A DNA stretch of 64,000 bases from Methylobacterium sp. BTF04 (GTDB taxonomy: Bacteria; Pseudomonadota; Alphaproteobacteria; Rhizobiales; Beijerinckiaceae). The position numbers and the translations under genes were made by a program. Each line of letters begins with the position of its first letter. The stretch's first letter is position 1. The DNA is taken from the NCBI RefSeq assembly GCF_010692745.1, contig NZ_JAAHTB010000012.1:1-64000 (forward strand), written 5' to 3'. This document shows positions 1 through 9,078 of the stretch, in pieces. The notes beneath the pieces were generated by a model that was given only the letters and a program-made list of their open reading frames with translations, had not been told where the DNA came from and made no database searches.

Positions 1-1669
1 GCTTCATCCGGTAGAGCAGCGACAGGATCATGGTGTTGATCGCCACCGACTTGCCGGAGCCGGTGGTGCCCGCCACCAGCAGGTGGGGCATCCGCGCCAG
101 ATCGGCGATGATCGGCTCGCCGCCGATGTTCTTGCCGAGGCAAAGCGCAAGGCTCTGCTTGGTCTCGGCGAAATCGGTAGAGGCGAGGAGTTCGCGAAGG
201 TACACGGTCTCGCGCCGGGCATTCGGCAATTCGATGCCGATGGCGTTGCGGCCGGGGACCACGGCGACGCGGGCCGAGACCGCCGACATCGAACGGGCGA
301 TGTCGTCGGCCAGAGAGATCACCCGGCTCGACTTGGTGCCGGGCGCCGGCTCGAGTTCGTAGAGCGTCACCACGGGACCGGGGCGCACCGCGAGGATGTC
401 GCCACGCACGCCGAAATCGCTGAGGGTGGCCTCGAGCAGCGTCGCGTTCTGCTCCAGGGCCTCCGAGGAAACCTGCGCCGAGGGCAATGGCCGCGGCGCC
501 TCGGCCAGGAGTTCGAGGGCGGGAAGCCGATAATTCTCGGAATCAAGAGCGGCCGGCGCTCGGCGCGGGGCAGCCGGAGACGGTGTCTGGACCGGGGGCG
601 CCACGCGTGAGCGCACCGGCGGCAGAACCGGCTCCTGACGATCGGTATCGTCGACGGAAGCGGCGCTTTCGTCGATCTCGTCGTCATGCACCACCGGCGC
701 TGGGCGACGCTGGGGCGAAGCGGGCCGTGGCGCAGGCTCGGCCGGGTCTGTGTCGAAGACGGGTTCGCGCCGGCCGTCACCGGCGGGGATCCCGCGCGGG
801 TCCGGCGCCTGCGTCGCCCAGGGGGCATCGTCCTCGGCCGCGAAGGCGCGCTTGGCGGCGAGCGCCGGGGAGGCTCCGGCATAGGCCAAGGCGGTGGCGG
901 ACGCGGCACGCTCCGCACGCCAGTCGGCGATCCGCGCCGCGAGGGCGGCACGACCGCCCATCAGGACCTGCGCCATGGTTCCGAGGGAGACGATGCCGAG
1001 GCTCGGCTCGTCGTCTTCGTAGCGCCCGTCATGGCTCGTCGACACTGCGCGGTTGCGGGTCGGCTGGACCGGCGGCGCGTAGGCATCCTCCTCCTCAATC
1101 CCCTCGCCGATCCGGCAGGCGCCGGTGAGGCACAGGATCGCGATGCCCGCGAAGACGAATCCGATGAGTCCGGTGAGCGGTGAGGCGACGATGCCGACCA
1201 TGGTGCGCGCACCCTGCATCAGCGCATCTCCGGCGACCCCGCCAAGGCCCGTCGGCAGCGGCCAGCGGGCGGTGGATGGCAGGGCGCTGGCCACGGCGCT
1301 GGCCGCGAAGAAGCCCATGATCCACAAGGTGAGGCGCAGCCCGCCGCGCGGCAGGTCGCGTGAGCGCATGAGCTGGACGCCCCACAAGGCGGGGGGCAGC
1401 ACGAAGGCCAGGGAGCCGAGGCCGAGAAGCTGCATCGCCAAATCCGACACCACGGCGCCCCCGGTCCCGAGCACGTTGTGCGCGGCATGGTCGGTGGCGT
1501 GGTTGAGGCTGGGATCGTCGATGGACCACGTCGCCAAGGCGACGGTGAGCGCAGTGGCTCCGGCAAACAGGACGAGACCGCCCAACTCCGTCATCCGCTT
1601 GGCCATGAAGGGGCGAAAGCTGTCGATGAAAGTGTCGTAGGGCGATGCGGAACGGCGGAGCGAGCGCAT
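1..1669 (-). CDS. ftsK: DNA translocase FtsK, N-terminal part (cut by window edge)
   Basis: Reads leftwards from an ATG at 1669 and runs off the left edge, about 556 codons. The N-terminus has a typical FtsK membrane domain: a basic lead, a first hydrophobic segment after TELGG, the motif WSIDDPSLNHAT, and further membrane segments ending near 1130. A Pro/Glu-rich linker follows. The last residues seen contain the Walker A loop GTTGSGKS (plus-strand positions about 48-70) and INTMILSLLYRMK. FtsK pumps chromosome ends through the division septum and links segregation to XerCD recombination. The rest of the motor, Walker B and the gamma domain are outside the window. A hairpin terminator separates it from the porin upstream. 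Confidence 0.93.
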   Translation of the reverse strand, partial: MRSLRRSASPYDTFIDSFRPFMAKRMTELGGLVLFAGATALTVALATWSIDDPSLNHATDHAAHNVLGTGGAVVSDLAMQLLGLGSLAFVLPPALWGVQLMRSRDLPRGGLRLTLWIMGFFAASAVASALPSTARWPLPTGLGGVAGDALMQGARTMVGIVASPLTGLIGFVFAGIAILCLTGACRIGEGIEEEDAYAPPVQPTRNRAVSTSHDGRYEDDEPSLGIVSLGTMAQVLMGGRAALAARIADWRAERAASATALAYAGASPALAAKRAFAAEDDAPWATQAPDPRGIPAGDGRREPVFDTDPAEPAPRPASPQRRPAPVVHDDEIDESAASVDDTDRQEPVLPPVRSRVAPPVQTPSPAAPRRAPAALDSENYRLPALELLAEAPRPLPSAQVSSEALEQNATLLEATLSDFGVRGDILAVRPGPVVTLYELEPAPGTKSSRVISLADDIARSMSAVSARVAVVPGRNAIGIELPNARRETVYLRELLASTDFAETKQSLALCLGKNIGGEPIIADLARMPHLLVAGTTGSGKSVAINTMILSLLYRMK

Positions 1670-1780
1670 ACGGGACCAGACGCGTTGGGAACGGTCCGGT
1701 AACGCTAACGGTCCTGAGGTTAATGGCGGTTTAAGTCACCGCCGAACCGGCTTCGCATCTGCGCCACAGCGCTGAAAATA

Positions 1781-1818
1781 CAAGAAGACGGCGATGGTTA
1801 CCCATCGCCGTCTTCTTG
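1781..1818 (-). terminator. Rho-independent terminator of the porin gene
   Basis: A perfect 17-bp inverted repeat (1781-1797 with 1802-1818) has a 4-base loop. On the minus strand it is followed by TATTTTC. It lies 50 bases past the porin stop and before the ftsK start, so it should end the porin transcript and keep it out of ftsK. Confidence 0.85.
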
Positions 1819-1868
1819 CAACGTGATCAGGATTTCCTGCCGTCATGCGGCCGGGGACGAGGGCAGGA

Positions 1869-3134
1869 TCAGAAGGTGATACCCGTCTCGACCATGTAGC
1901 GCTCCTGCGAGGTCTTCAGGCCGGTGCGGCCGAAGCCGAGGCCGGGCGTGATGTCGTAGAGCTGCACGGTGGAGAACTCGCCGCGGAGGAAGTAGCGGTC
2001 GAAGGTGAAGGTCGGCGTGACCGTGAAGGACAGTGCCGAGCTGCCGGCTCCGTAGAGCAGGGAGGTCTGACCGAACGGGTTCCCGCGGTTGCCGCTCTGG
2101 GAGATGTATTCGAAGCGGCCGGCCAGGGCGAAGTTGTCGGTGAAGGAGTAGCTGGCGAGAAGCGCGCCGCCGAAGGTCTCGGCTCCGGCGAGGCCGAGCA
2201 CGGCGTTGCTCTCGACGTTGGTGTACTGAATGTACGGCGTCACGATCCAGGGGCCGTCAGCGTAGGTATAGTTGGCGCTGACGATGCTGCTGTTCTGGAG
2301 CGCTGCAGGCGTGGCGAACTGGAAGCGAAGGCCGCGCGACGTGGTCGAGTCGAAGTTGGTGTAGCTGGTGAAATGGGTTCCACCGTTGATGCCGATCGTG
2401 TTGGCGGCGTCGATCTTATAGGTGATCGCGCCGGTGACCCAATTGATCTCGCCGGAATAGAATCCGTCGGTGGCGGCGAACGAGGCAGCCCAGGGGCCAT
2501 CGGCCCAGTTCACCTGCACACCCTGGTTGATCACGTTCTCCTGGTTGAAGAGGAGGCCGCGGGAGATGTTGAGGTTCTGGAAGGTGAAGGGCGCCTCGGA
2601 GCCGATGAGCGTCGGCATACGGCCGCCCTGGATCGACCAATTGTCGTTGAACACGTACTTCCCGAACACGATCGGGATCGGCGAGTAGAGCAGGTCGGTC
2701 TGGTCGAAGCTGCTGTAGACCGGCAGGCCGAGGCCCGGGATCGTGTAGGCGCCGAAGGCTGCGTAGAACTGGAACGCGCCGTCTGCCTTCTGGATCGTGC
2801 CCATCAGGTTCGAGAAATCGACGCGGCCTGCCCGGTCGGCGGGAATGCCGGGAGGGGCGAAGGCGCCGGAGAACTGGTTGGTCTGGCTGTAAGCGTAACC
2901 GGTGACGGCACCGCCCACGTAGATGTCGCCGAAGGCGCCGAGGGTGAGGCAGGCCGGGTTCGGGTTCTGCTTGATGACGCCGCCCATGGCCGGGAAGCTG
3001 ATGGCCGCCTTGCAGGCTTCCGGAACGGGGACGGGCGCGACGAGCTTCGACGGCATGTCGGCCGCGAACGCCTGGCTGGTGGCCAGCGTCGCGATCGTCG
3101 CCGCGGCAGCCAACGATGTCAGTCTGATGGTCAT
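1869..3134 (-). CDS. Outer-membrane beta-barrel porin (OmpL-like / BBP2 type)
   Basis: 421 residues. Signal peptide MTIRLTSLAAAATIATLATSQAFA ends at an AFA-AD cleavage site. The mature protein alternates aromatic and small residues in beta strands (for example SFTDNFALAGRFEYISQSG) and ends in ...MVETGITF, the terminal Phe expected of barrels recognised by the Bam machinery. Only two Cys, in the N-terminal part (EACKAA and NPACLT), may form a disulfide. Such porins let small solutes cross the outer membrane; the substrate cannot be told from sequence. It is monocistronic: its own terminator lies downstream and a 313-base gap upstream. An AGGGG stretch precedes the ATG. The family assignment is from strand pattern and overall look, so the exact Pfam name is less certain than porin function. 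Confidence 0.8.
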   Translation of the reverse strand: MTIRLTSLAAAATIATLATSQAFAADMPSKLVAPVPVPEACKAAISFPAMGGVIKQNPNPACLTLGAFGDIYVGGAVTGYAYSQTNQFSGAFAPPGIPADRAGRVDFSNLMGTIQKADGAFQFYAAFGAYTIPGLGLPVYSSFDQTDLLYSPIPIVFGKYVFNDNWSIQGGRMPTLIGSEAPFTFQNLNISRGLLFNQENVINQGVQVNWADGPWAASFAATDGFYSGEINWVTGAITYKIDAANTIGINGGTHFTSYTNFDSTTSRGLRFQFATPAALQNSSIVSANYTYADGPWIVTPYIQYTNVESNAVLGLAGAETFGGALLASYSFTDNFALAGRFEYISQSGNRGNPFGQTSLLYGAGSSALSFTVTPTFTFDRYFLRGEFSTVQLYDITPGLGFGRTGLKTSQERYMVETGITF

Positions 3135-3447
3135 CTAGGTCAACCCCTGTTTGTCTTCTGGTTCCAAGGTGCCGAAGAGGTTCCACATGCGCAAAACCAA
3201 GTTTCGTGCATTTGCCTAATCCTTATGCAAAAACGGCCAAGCTCAGTCGTTACTGCCGCATTGTTGCTTCGGCGCCACATTTTGGTCGCTGCATTGCGAA
3301 CGCAATGAGGCTGGGCGCATGGTTAATTTCTCATGAAAAAGGCCCCCGTTTCCGAAGAAACAGGAGCCTTTCCATTTGGTCACTCGCACCGGCAGTCTCC
3401 CGGCTCATCCGTGAAGGACGAGCCGGACCACCGCCGGGCCAAGTCTC
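3135..3447. other. Intergenic region between porin and amtB
   Basis: 313 bases, AT-richer than the flanks in 3190-3340. It holds the amtB terminator (3337-3371) and should hold the porin promoter, since the porin reads left from 3134. I found no clear -35/-10 pair and no open frame that looks like a protein. Confidence 0.5.
3337..3371 (-). terminator. Terminator of the glnK-amtB operon
   Basis: Hairpin with GTTTC/GAAAC (3348-3352 with 3357-3361) around a CGAA loop, and AAAGGC/GCCTTT at the base with mismatches between. On the minus strand it runs into TTTTTCATG. It sits about 77 bases after the amtB stop. Confidence 0.75.
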
Positions 3448-4953
3448 TTAGTAGTTGTAGGCGCGCTCGCCGTGATCGGCGATGTCGAGGCCTTCGCGCT
3501 CCTCGTCCTGCGTGACGCGCAGGCCAATGGTGAGATCGACGACCTTGTACAGAATCGCCGAGCCGATGCCCGACCACAGGATGGTGAAGCCCACCGCCTT
3601 GGCCTGGGACAGCATCGCGGCCGCCATGTCGTAGGTACCGACGGCGAGTTCACCGGGCTTCGTGGAGTAGTCCGGCAGGCCGACGCCGCCGAAATCGACG
3701 TTCACCAGGATGCCGGTCGCCAGGGCGCCGATGATGCCGCCGATGCAGTGGACACCGAACACGTCGAGCGAGTCGTCGTAGCCGATGGCGTTCTTCACCG
3801 TGGAGCACATGATGAAGCAGACGGCGCCGGCGACGAGGCCGAGGACGATGGAGCCCATCGGGCCGGCGAAGCCCGAAGCCGGGGTGATCGCCACGAGACC
3901 GGCGATGGCACCGGACAGCATGCCGAGCAGCGACGGCTTGCCCTTCAGCACCCACTCGACGAACAGCCACGACAGGGCGGCGGCGGCGGTGGCGACGAAG
4001 GTGTTGAGCATCGTGAGGGCCGCAGTGCCGTTCGCCTCGAGGTTCGAGCCGGCGTTGAAGCCGAACCAACCGACCCACAGCAGCGAGGCGCCGATGGTGG
4101 TCATGGTCAGCGAGTGCGGGGCGAGCAGGTCACGGCCGTAGCCGATGCGCTTGCCGAGCATCAGGCAGCCGACGAAGCCGGCGATACCCGCATTGATGTG
4201 CACCACGGTGCCGCCGGCGAAGTCGAGGGCGCCCCACTTGAACATCAGGCCTGCATCGGCATTGACCGCGTCGAGAGCCGCCTGGGCGGTCGCCTTCGAG
4301 GCGTCGTCGGTGGCGGCAGCCAGCGCCTTGGCGGCGTTGCCGACCGCATCCGGGCCACCCCAATACCAGACCATGTGGGCCATCGGGAAGTAGATCAGCG
4401 TGACCCACAGAACCATGAACACCACCAGGGCGGAGAACTTCATCCGCTCGGCGAAGGCGCCGACGATGAGGGCCGGGGTGATCATCGCGAACGTCATCTG
4501 GAAGCAGATGTAGACGTATTCGGGAATCACGACGCCGTTGGAGAAGGTCGCAGCGGTGGAATTCGGATCGACGCCCTTGAGGAACGCCTTCGAGAAGCCG
4601 CCGACGAAGTCGTTGAGACCGCCGCCGTTGGTGAAGGACAGGCTGTAGCCGTAGAGCACGTAGAGAATGCAGACGAGGCAGGCGATGGCGAAGACCTGGG
4701 TCAGCACCGAGAGCATGTTCTTGGTGCGTACGAGGCCGCCGTAGAACAGGGCGAGGCCCGGCACGATCATCAACAGCACCAGGGCACTGGAGATGAGCAT
4801 CCAGGCGGTGTCGCCCTTGTTCGGAACCGGCGCGACCACGGCCGCGGCCGGTGCGGCCTCAACGGTCGGCGTCTGCGCGAGGGATGGCTCGATGAACAGA
4901 AGGGCCAGGGCGGCGCCTCCCATCCCGAGCGCCAGGGCATTGCGAAGTTTCAT
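3448..4953 (-). CDS. amtB: Ammonium transporter AmtB
   Basis: 501 residues from the ATG at 4953 (MKLRNALALG); an upstream in-frame start is less likely because this one begins a signal peptide, MKLRNALALGMGGAAL... ending at SLAQ, as AmtB proteins have. Eleven membrane segments follow. Family landmarks are visible: FYGGLVRTKNMLS, the pore segment MTFAMITPALIVGAFAERMK, GGTVVHINAG with the first pore His, and DVFGVHCIGGIIGALATG with the second pore His. It conducts ammonium/ammonia through the inner membrane. It lies 99 bases after glnK, the usual glnK-amtB operon order, and GlnK would block it when nitrogen is plentiful. Confidence 0.96.
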   Translation of the reverse strand: MKLRNALALGMGGAALALLFIEPSLAQTPTVEAAPAAAVVAPVPNKGDTAWMLISSALVLLMIVPGLALFYGGLVRTKNMLSVLTQVFAIACLVCILYVLYGYSLSFTNGGGLNDFVGGFSKAFLKGVDPNSTAATFSNGVVIPEYVYICFQMTFAMITPALIVGAFAERMKFSALVVFMVLWVTLIYFPMAHMVWYWGGPDAVGNAAKALAAATDDASKATAQAALDAVNADAGLMFKWGALDFAGGTVVHINAGIAGFVGCLMLGKRIGYGRDLLAPHSLTMTTIGASLLWVGWFGFNAGSNLEANGTAALTMLNTFVATAAAALSWLFVEWVLKGKPSLLGMLSGAIAGLVAITPASGFAGPMGSIVLGLVAGAVCFIMCSTVKNAIGYDDSLDVFGVHCIGGIIGALATGILVNVDFGGVGLPDYSTKPGELAVGTYDMAAAMLSQAKAVGFTILWSGIGSAILYKVVDLTIGLRVTQDEEREGLDIADHGERAYNY

Positions 4954-5052
4954 GGAAACGGGACTCCCGATCGCGGTGCGGTGCTGATGTGAAGGAACTG
5001 GAGTGGGAGCAGCCGGGCGACGCCCGACCGGCATTGGAGCGCGGGGCTGGAC

Positions 5053-5391
5053 CTAGAGCGCGTCTGCGTCGGTCTCGCCGGTGCGGATGCGGACGGCCTT
5101 CTCGAGGGGAAGGACGAAGATCTTGCCGTCACCGATCTGTCCGGTGCGGGCGGCCGCCGCGATGGCGTCGATCACGCTGCCGGTGAGATCGGCGGCGACA
5201 GCCACCTCGATCTTGAGCTTGGGCAGGAAGCTCACGGCGTATTCGGCGCCGCGGTAGATCTCGGTGTGGCCCTTCTGGCGGCCGTAGCCCTTGACCTCGG
5301 TGACGGTGAGACCGTGCACGCCGATACCGGTCAGCGCGTCGCGGACCTCCTCCAGCTTGAACGGCTTGATGATAGCCATCACGATTTTCAT
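5053..5391 (-). CDS. glnK: Nitrogen regulatory protein P-II, GlnK
   Basis: 112 residues from the ATG at 5391 (MKIVMAIIKPFKLEEVRDAL), preceded by an AAGGGGG ribosome site. The T-loop reads KGYGRQKGHTEIYRGAEY with Tyr51, the residue uridylylated by GlnD. The C-terminal GDGKIFVLPLEKAVRIRTGE matches the ATP/2-oxoglutarate binding B and C loops of PII. It forms trimers that sense nitrogen and energy state and reversibly plug AmtB, whose gene follows in the same operon. An upstream in-frame extension to 5502 has no family support. Confidence 0.96.
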   Translation of the reverse strand: MKIVMAIIKPFKLEEVRDALTGIGVHGLTVTEVKGYGRQKGHTEIYRGAEYAVSFLPKLKIEVAVAADLTGSVIDAIAAAARTGQIGDGKIFVLPLEKAVRIRTGETDADAL

Positions 5392-5497
5392 GGGCGGCGC
5401 CCCCTTGTACGATTGAAGACCTTGCGGACGGCGCGCTCTGCGTCGCGACCCGACCAGCGGGCGCGGATCGGAATGATCCCCGCGCTCGACCGCCTCA

Positions 5498-5513
5498 TTC
5501 AAGGACTATGCCA
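5498..5513 (-). promoter_or_regulatory. Candidate sigma-54 promoter for glnK-amtB
   Basis: On the minus strand the bases read TGGCATAGTCCTTGAA, against the RpoN consensus TGGCAYRNNNNTTGCW: one mismatch, in the -12 element (A where C is usual). It would start RNA near 5487, about 95 bases before glnK. NtrC-dependent sigma-54 control of glnK-amtB is well established in proteobacteria, which supports the reading. Confidence 0.6.
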
Positions 5514-5683
5514 AAGGGAACTTTTTCTCGCGGCGCCTACCTGCTCAGAAAGTGGCCGACCACTGATGCGCGCGAAGGCGTAATTACTGCCAAGTTTGCA
5601 TCAACTCCGCGCATGATGGCGCGAAATTAATCATCTTGCGGCGTCCCTGAGCAACATCCAGACACGATGGGAAGGCCGCGTCG

Positions 5684-6562
5684 TCAGGCCTCGACCCGAC
5701 GCGGGCGGATCATCCCCTCCTGCGCGACGGACGCCACCAGGATCCCGTCACGGGTGAAGATCTGGCCGCGGGCAAAGCCCCTGGCGCCCCCGGCACTGGG
5801 GGTATCCTGGGCATAGAGCAGCCACTCGTCGGCGCGGAAAGGCCGGTGAAACCACAGCGCATGGTCGAGGCTCGCCGACTGGATTTCGCCGTCGAACACC
5901 GTCTGGCCGTGGGGGACCAGGGTCGCATCGAGGAGCGTCATGTCGGAGGCGTAAGCGAGGACCGCGCGATGGATCGCCGGATCGTCCGGTAGACGGTCGA
6001 CCGCACGCAGCCAGACATGGAAGCGCGGTTCAAGCGGCGCCCGCCGCAAGTAGCGTTCGATTTCTACCGGGCGCAGTTCGATCGGCCGCTGCCGCCCGAA
6101 ATACGACAGGATCGGCGCAGGAATCACCGCGCCGCCCTGAACGGCGCGCGCGGCTGCCGCCGGAGCCTCGGCGACGTCCTCGGGAGCGGGCACGTCGGGC
6201 ATCTCCGCCTGGTGGGAGACCCCGTCCTCGGCATCATGATAGGACACCGACATCGCGAAGATCGCGCGGCCATGCTGTTCGGCGACCACCCGACGGGTGG
6301 AGAAGCTGCGCCCGTCGCGAATTCGCTCCACCGCGTAGTCGATCGGCGCATTCGGGTCGCCACCGAGGAGGAAATAGGCATGCAGGGAGTGCGGTGGCCG
6401 GCTGTCCGGCACCGTGCGCGAGGCCGCCACCAGGGCCTGGGCGACGACCTGGCCGCCGAAGACCCGGAACCAGCCGGTCTGCAGGCTCTGCCCCCTGAAC
6501 CGGTCCTGATCGAGACCGCTGAGATCGAGGACGTCGAGGAGTTCGGCGACGATGGCTGCCAT
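5684..6562 (-). CDS. tesB: Acyl-CoA thioesterase II (TesB)
   Basis: 292 residues from the ATG at 6562 (MAAIVAELLDVLDLSGLD); a GTG 33 bases upstream is possible but extends past the family's N-terminus. The double hot-dog fold is recognisable from FRGQSLQTGWFRVFGGQVVAQAL, HSLHAYFLLGGDPNAPIDY, and the second repeat's LASLDHALWFHRPFRADEWLLY-like stretch. Asp in ASDMTLLDATL and the Gln of the C-terminal half fit the catalytic D-Q-T set of TesB. It hydrolyses acyl-CoA to free acid and CoA in the cytoplasm. No operon partner; the gene on its upstream side is divergent. Confidence 0.93.
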   Translation of the reverse strand: MAAIVAELLDVLDLSGLDQDRFRGQSLQTGWFRVFGGQVVAQALVAASRTVPDSRPPHSLHAYFLLGGDPNAPIDYAVERIRDGRSFSTRRVVAEQHGRAIFAMSVSYHDAEDGVSHQAEMPDVPAPEDVAEAPAAAARAVQGGAVIPAPILSYFGRQRPIELRPVEIERYLRRAPLEPRFHVWLRAVDRLPDDPAIHRAVLAYASDMTLLDATLVPHGQTVFDGEIQSASLDHALWFHRPFRADEWLLYAQDTPSAGGARGFARGQIFTRDGILVASVAQEGMIRPRRVEA

Positions 6563-6855
6563 GCGGTCTCTCTGACGTCGTTCGAGGTAGATCACTGCGC
6601 CAGTGTCGAGGGAGATTCGGACTGGCGAAGCCCGATACCGAAACCTGATGGCGTTCGGCCAACCGCCTTAGCAAGCCTGCTTTGGGCAAGTCCATCGGCG
6701 CACAAGCCCATCCACGTCCCATCGCCGAAGAGCCGCCAAACCGGTTCGCCGCGCCCTGCGGCGACGCGGTTCACCGCGGGCATCCGAGCGCGCGTTGCCC
6801 CGGACGGCGGGGAGTGGCACTCCGGCACGGAATGCAGCGTGAGGGGGTGTCAACC

Positions 6856-8130
6856 ATGGGCGGATCGAAAGCGCATTTGGGTCGCCGCAGCGTGCGCATC
6901 GCGGGGGCGGGCATTCCCGGCCTGAGCCTGGCGCTCGCCCTGAAACAGGCCCATGGGGCCTCCCTCGACGTGACCGTGTGCGATCCCGGCATCGCCGAAA
7001 AGGGTGGCCGCCACCGCGGGCGGGCCTATGCCGTTGCCGCCGGGGGGCGCCGGATGCTGTCGCGATTGAGGGTTTGGGACACGGTCCTGCCCGCGGCCCA
7101 ACCAATCCACGACATGGCGATCAGCGACAGCCGGCTTGCCGACCCGGTGCGGCCGGTCTTCCTGACCTTCAAAGCCGATCGAGACACCCGCGCGGACGGC
7201 GACGGCATCGACGCCCCCTTCGCCCATATGGTCGAGGCGCAGGAGCTGGTCGACGCCCTGATCGCCGCGAACGCGGCCAGTGGCGTCGTGCTCGATCCCA
7301 CCGGCATCGCGCAAGCCCTCCCCGAGGGCAACGCCATAGCGGTGCGGATGGCCGATGGTCGAGAGACCCGCGATTCGCTTCTCGTGGCCGCGGACGGTGC
7401 CCGCTCGCGCCTACGCGAGGCCGCCCATATCGGCTGGGTCGGGTGGTCGTATCCGCAATCCGGCATCGTTGCGACCATCGGGCACGAACGCGATCACGGC
7501 GGCCGCGCCTATGAACACTTCCTGCCGAGCGGGCCGTTCGCGGTGCTGCCGTTGGTCGACGGCGGGGCGCTCGGCCACCGCTCGTCCATCGTCTGGACCG
7601 AGCGCGCCGCCGACGTGGCTGCGCTCCTGGGTGGCGACCCAAGCCAGACCCTGGCCGAGATCGAACGGCGCTTTGGGCTCGCCCTGGGCAAGCTGGTGCT
7701 GGAACGCGGTCCGAGCGCGCATCCCCTCGCCTTCGGCATCGCGCGCAGCTTCCGCGCCGAGCGCCTGGCGCTGCTCGGCGACGCGGCTCACGTCATCCAC
7801 CCCATCGCCGGCCAGGGGCTGAATCTCGGGCTTGCCGACGCGGCGTCCCTCGCCGAAGCCGTGACCGATGCCCTCCGCCTCGGGCTCGATCCGGGTGCGA
7901 CGGATGTCCTGCGCAGCTACGAGCGCAGCCGCCGCTTCGACACCCTGGCGATGGGTGCCGCCACCGACGGGCTCAATCGCCTGTTCTCCAACGACGCCTT
8001 GCCGGTGCGACTGGCCCGCGACCTCGGCCTCGGCCTCGTCGACCGATTGCCGGCGCTCAAGCGCTTGTTCATCGGCGAGGCGGCGGGGAACCGGGCAACG
8101 CCACGGCTGATGCGAGGCGAGGCACTGTGA
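6856..8130 (+). CDS. UbiH/UbiF/VisC-family FAD-dependent hydroxylase
   Basis: 424 residues from the ATG at 6856, with GAGGGGG nine bases upstream. The N-terminal Rossmann motif is VRIAGAGIPGLSLALAL (GxGxxG variant), the mid-protein has LLVAADGARSRLR (the DG motif that contacts FAD and NADPH), and the second FAD motif is RLALLGDAAHVIHPIAGQGLNLGLAD. These are hallmarks of the aromatic hydroxylases that add ring hydroxyls in ubiquinone synthesis. Which position it hydroxylates cannot be read from sequence, so no gene symbol is given. It is divergent from tesB and faces ppa across a shared hairpin. Confidence 0.9.
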   Translation: MGGSKAHLGRRSVRIAGAGIPGLSLALALKQAHGASLDVTVCDPGIAEKGGRHRGRAYAVAAGGRRMLSRLRVWDTVLPAAQPIHDMAISDSRLADPVRPVFLTFKADRDTRADGDGIDAPFAHMVEAQELVDALIAANAASGVVLDPTGIAQALPEGNAIAVRMADGRETRDSLLVAADGARSRLREAAHIGWVGWSYPQSGIVATIGHERDHGGRAYEHFLPSGPFAVLPLVDGGALGHRSSIVWTERAADVAALLGGDPSQTLAEIERRFGLALGKLVLERGPSAHPLAFGIARSFRAERLALLGDAAHVIHPIAGQGLNLGLADAASLAEAVTDALRLGLDPGATDVLRSYERSRRFDTLAMGAATDGLNRLFSNDALPVRLARDLGLGLVDRLPALKRLFIGEAAGNRATPRLMRGEAL

Positions 8131-8136
8131 CGACAA

Positions 8137-8164
8137 AAGGCCCTCCCGTTTCCGGAAGGGCCTT
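8137..8164 (-). terminator. Terminator between the hydroxylase gene and ppa
   Basis: AAGGCCCT (8137-8144) pairs with AGGGCCTT (8157-8164), with partial pairing inside. On the minus strand it is followed by TTTTGTCG, so it best ends ppa; it sits just past the hydroxylase stop too and may act both ways. Confidence 0.75.
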
Positions 8165-8201
8165 CTGAACCGACTGGCGGTCTCGCGACCCGATACCGAC
8201 C

Positions 8202-8741
8202 CTACTTGGCCTTGGCCGCCTTCTCGCGCTCGATCCCCTCGAGGATCAGGCGGTGGGCCTCGGCCTTGTCGCCCCAGCGCTTGATCTTGACCCACTTGCC
8301 GGGCTCGAGGTCCTTGTAGTGCTCGAAGAAGTGCTGGATCTGGTGGATCGTGATGTCGGGCAGGTCGGTATAGTTCTCGATCCGGTCGTAGCGCATGGTC
8401 AGATGGCGCGACGGCACGGCGATGATCTTCTCGTCCTCACCGGCATTGTCCTCCATTACAAGGACACCGACCGGGCGCACGCTCATGATGGCACCGGGTG
8501 CCACGGCGCGGGTATTGGCGACGAGCACGTCGCACGGATCGCCGTCACCCGAGAGGGTATGCGGGATGAAGCCGTAATTTCCCGGGTAATGCATCGCCGT
8601 ATAGAGGAAACGGTCGACGACCAGGGCGCCGGCATCCTTGTCCATCTCGTACTTGATCGGCTCGCCACCGAGCGGCACTTCGATGATGACATTCACATCG
8701 TCGGGTGGATTCTTACCGATCGAGACCGCATCGATAATCAT
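8202..8741 (-). CDS. ppa: Inorganic pyrophosphatase (family I)
   Basis: 179 residues from the ATG at 8741 ([11 protein letters not shown]), with GGGAG nine bases upstream. Contains the family I signature DGDPCDVLV with the three metal-binding Asp residues, [10 protein letters not shown] before it, and [19 protein letters not shown] near the C-terminus. A soluble Mg-dependent enzyme that hydrolyses pyrophosphate from biosynthetic reactions to phosphate. The length is normal for bacterial hexameric PPases (about 175). Confidence 0.97.
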   Translation of the reverse strand: MIIDAVSIGKNPPDDVNVIIEVPLGGEPIKYEMDKDAGALVVDRFLYTAMHYPGNYGFIPHTLSGDGDPCDVLVANTRAVAPGAIMSVRPVGVLVMEDNAGEDEKIIAVPSRHLTMRYDRIENYTDLPDITIHQIQHFFEHYKDLEPGKWVKIKRWGDKAEAHRLILEGIEREKAAKAK

Positions 8742-9078
8742 TGGGCTTGTCTCCCGCACAGCGTGGACCGTTCGATCCCGTTGCCGCGTGTCTTAGAACT
8801 CAATGCCCACGAAGGAAATCGGCAGGAACCACCGACCGCAACGTTTGGGCGAAAATGTCGTGCACTGTGCCTCGCGGTCTTGCCGCCTCCTCCGACGCGC
8901 CGTCGCAAGCGTTCCACACCGCGCTGCGGCAGCTTGCCGCTCGGACGCGCCACACGCGCACCCCAAACCTTGGGCCCACCCGTCAGGGTGCCCGTTCCAT
9001 TAGATCGCGACCCCGACATGCGGGATCACGCGCATTGATGATTGGGAATAGGCGGCCCGGCACGGGCGCGGCAGACGA
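8742..9078. other. Gene-free stretch upstream of ppa
   Basis: 337 bases between the ppa start and the stop of the acetyltransferase gene. It should carry the ppa promoter. Open frames here have no protein-like composition and I saw no convincing hairpin or repeat. Confidence 0.5.

Noticed and set aside
1845..3308. Long plus-strand frame opposite the porin
   Set aside because: Mirror frame of the porin gene; the minus-strand product has a signal peptide and barrel end, while this one is Gly/Ala/Arg/Glu filler.
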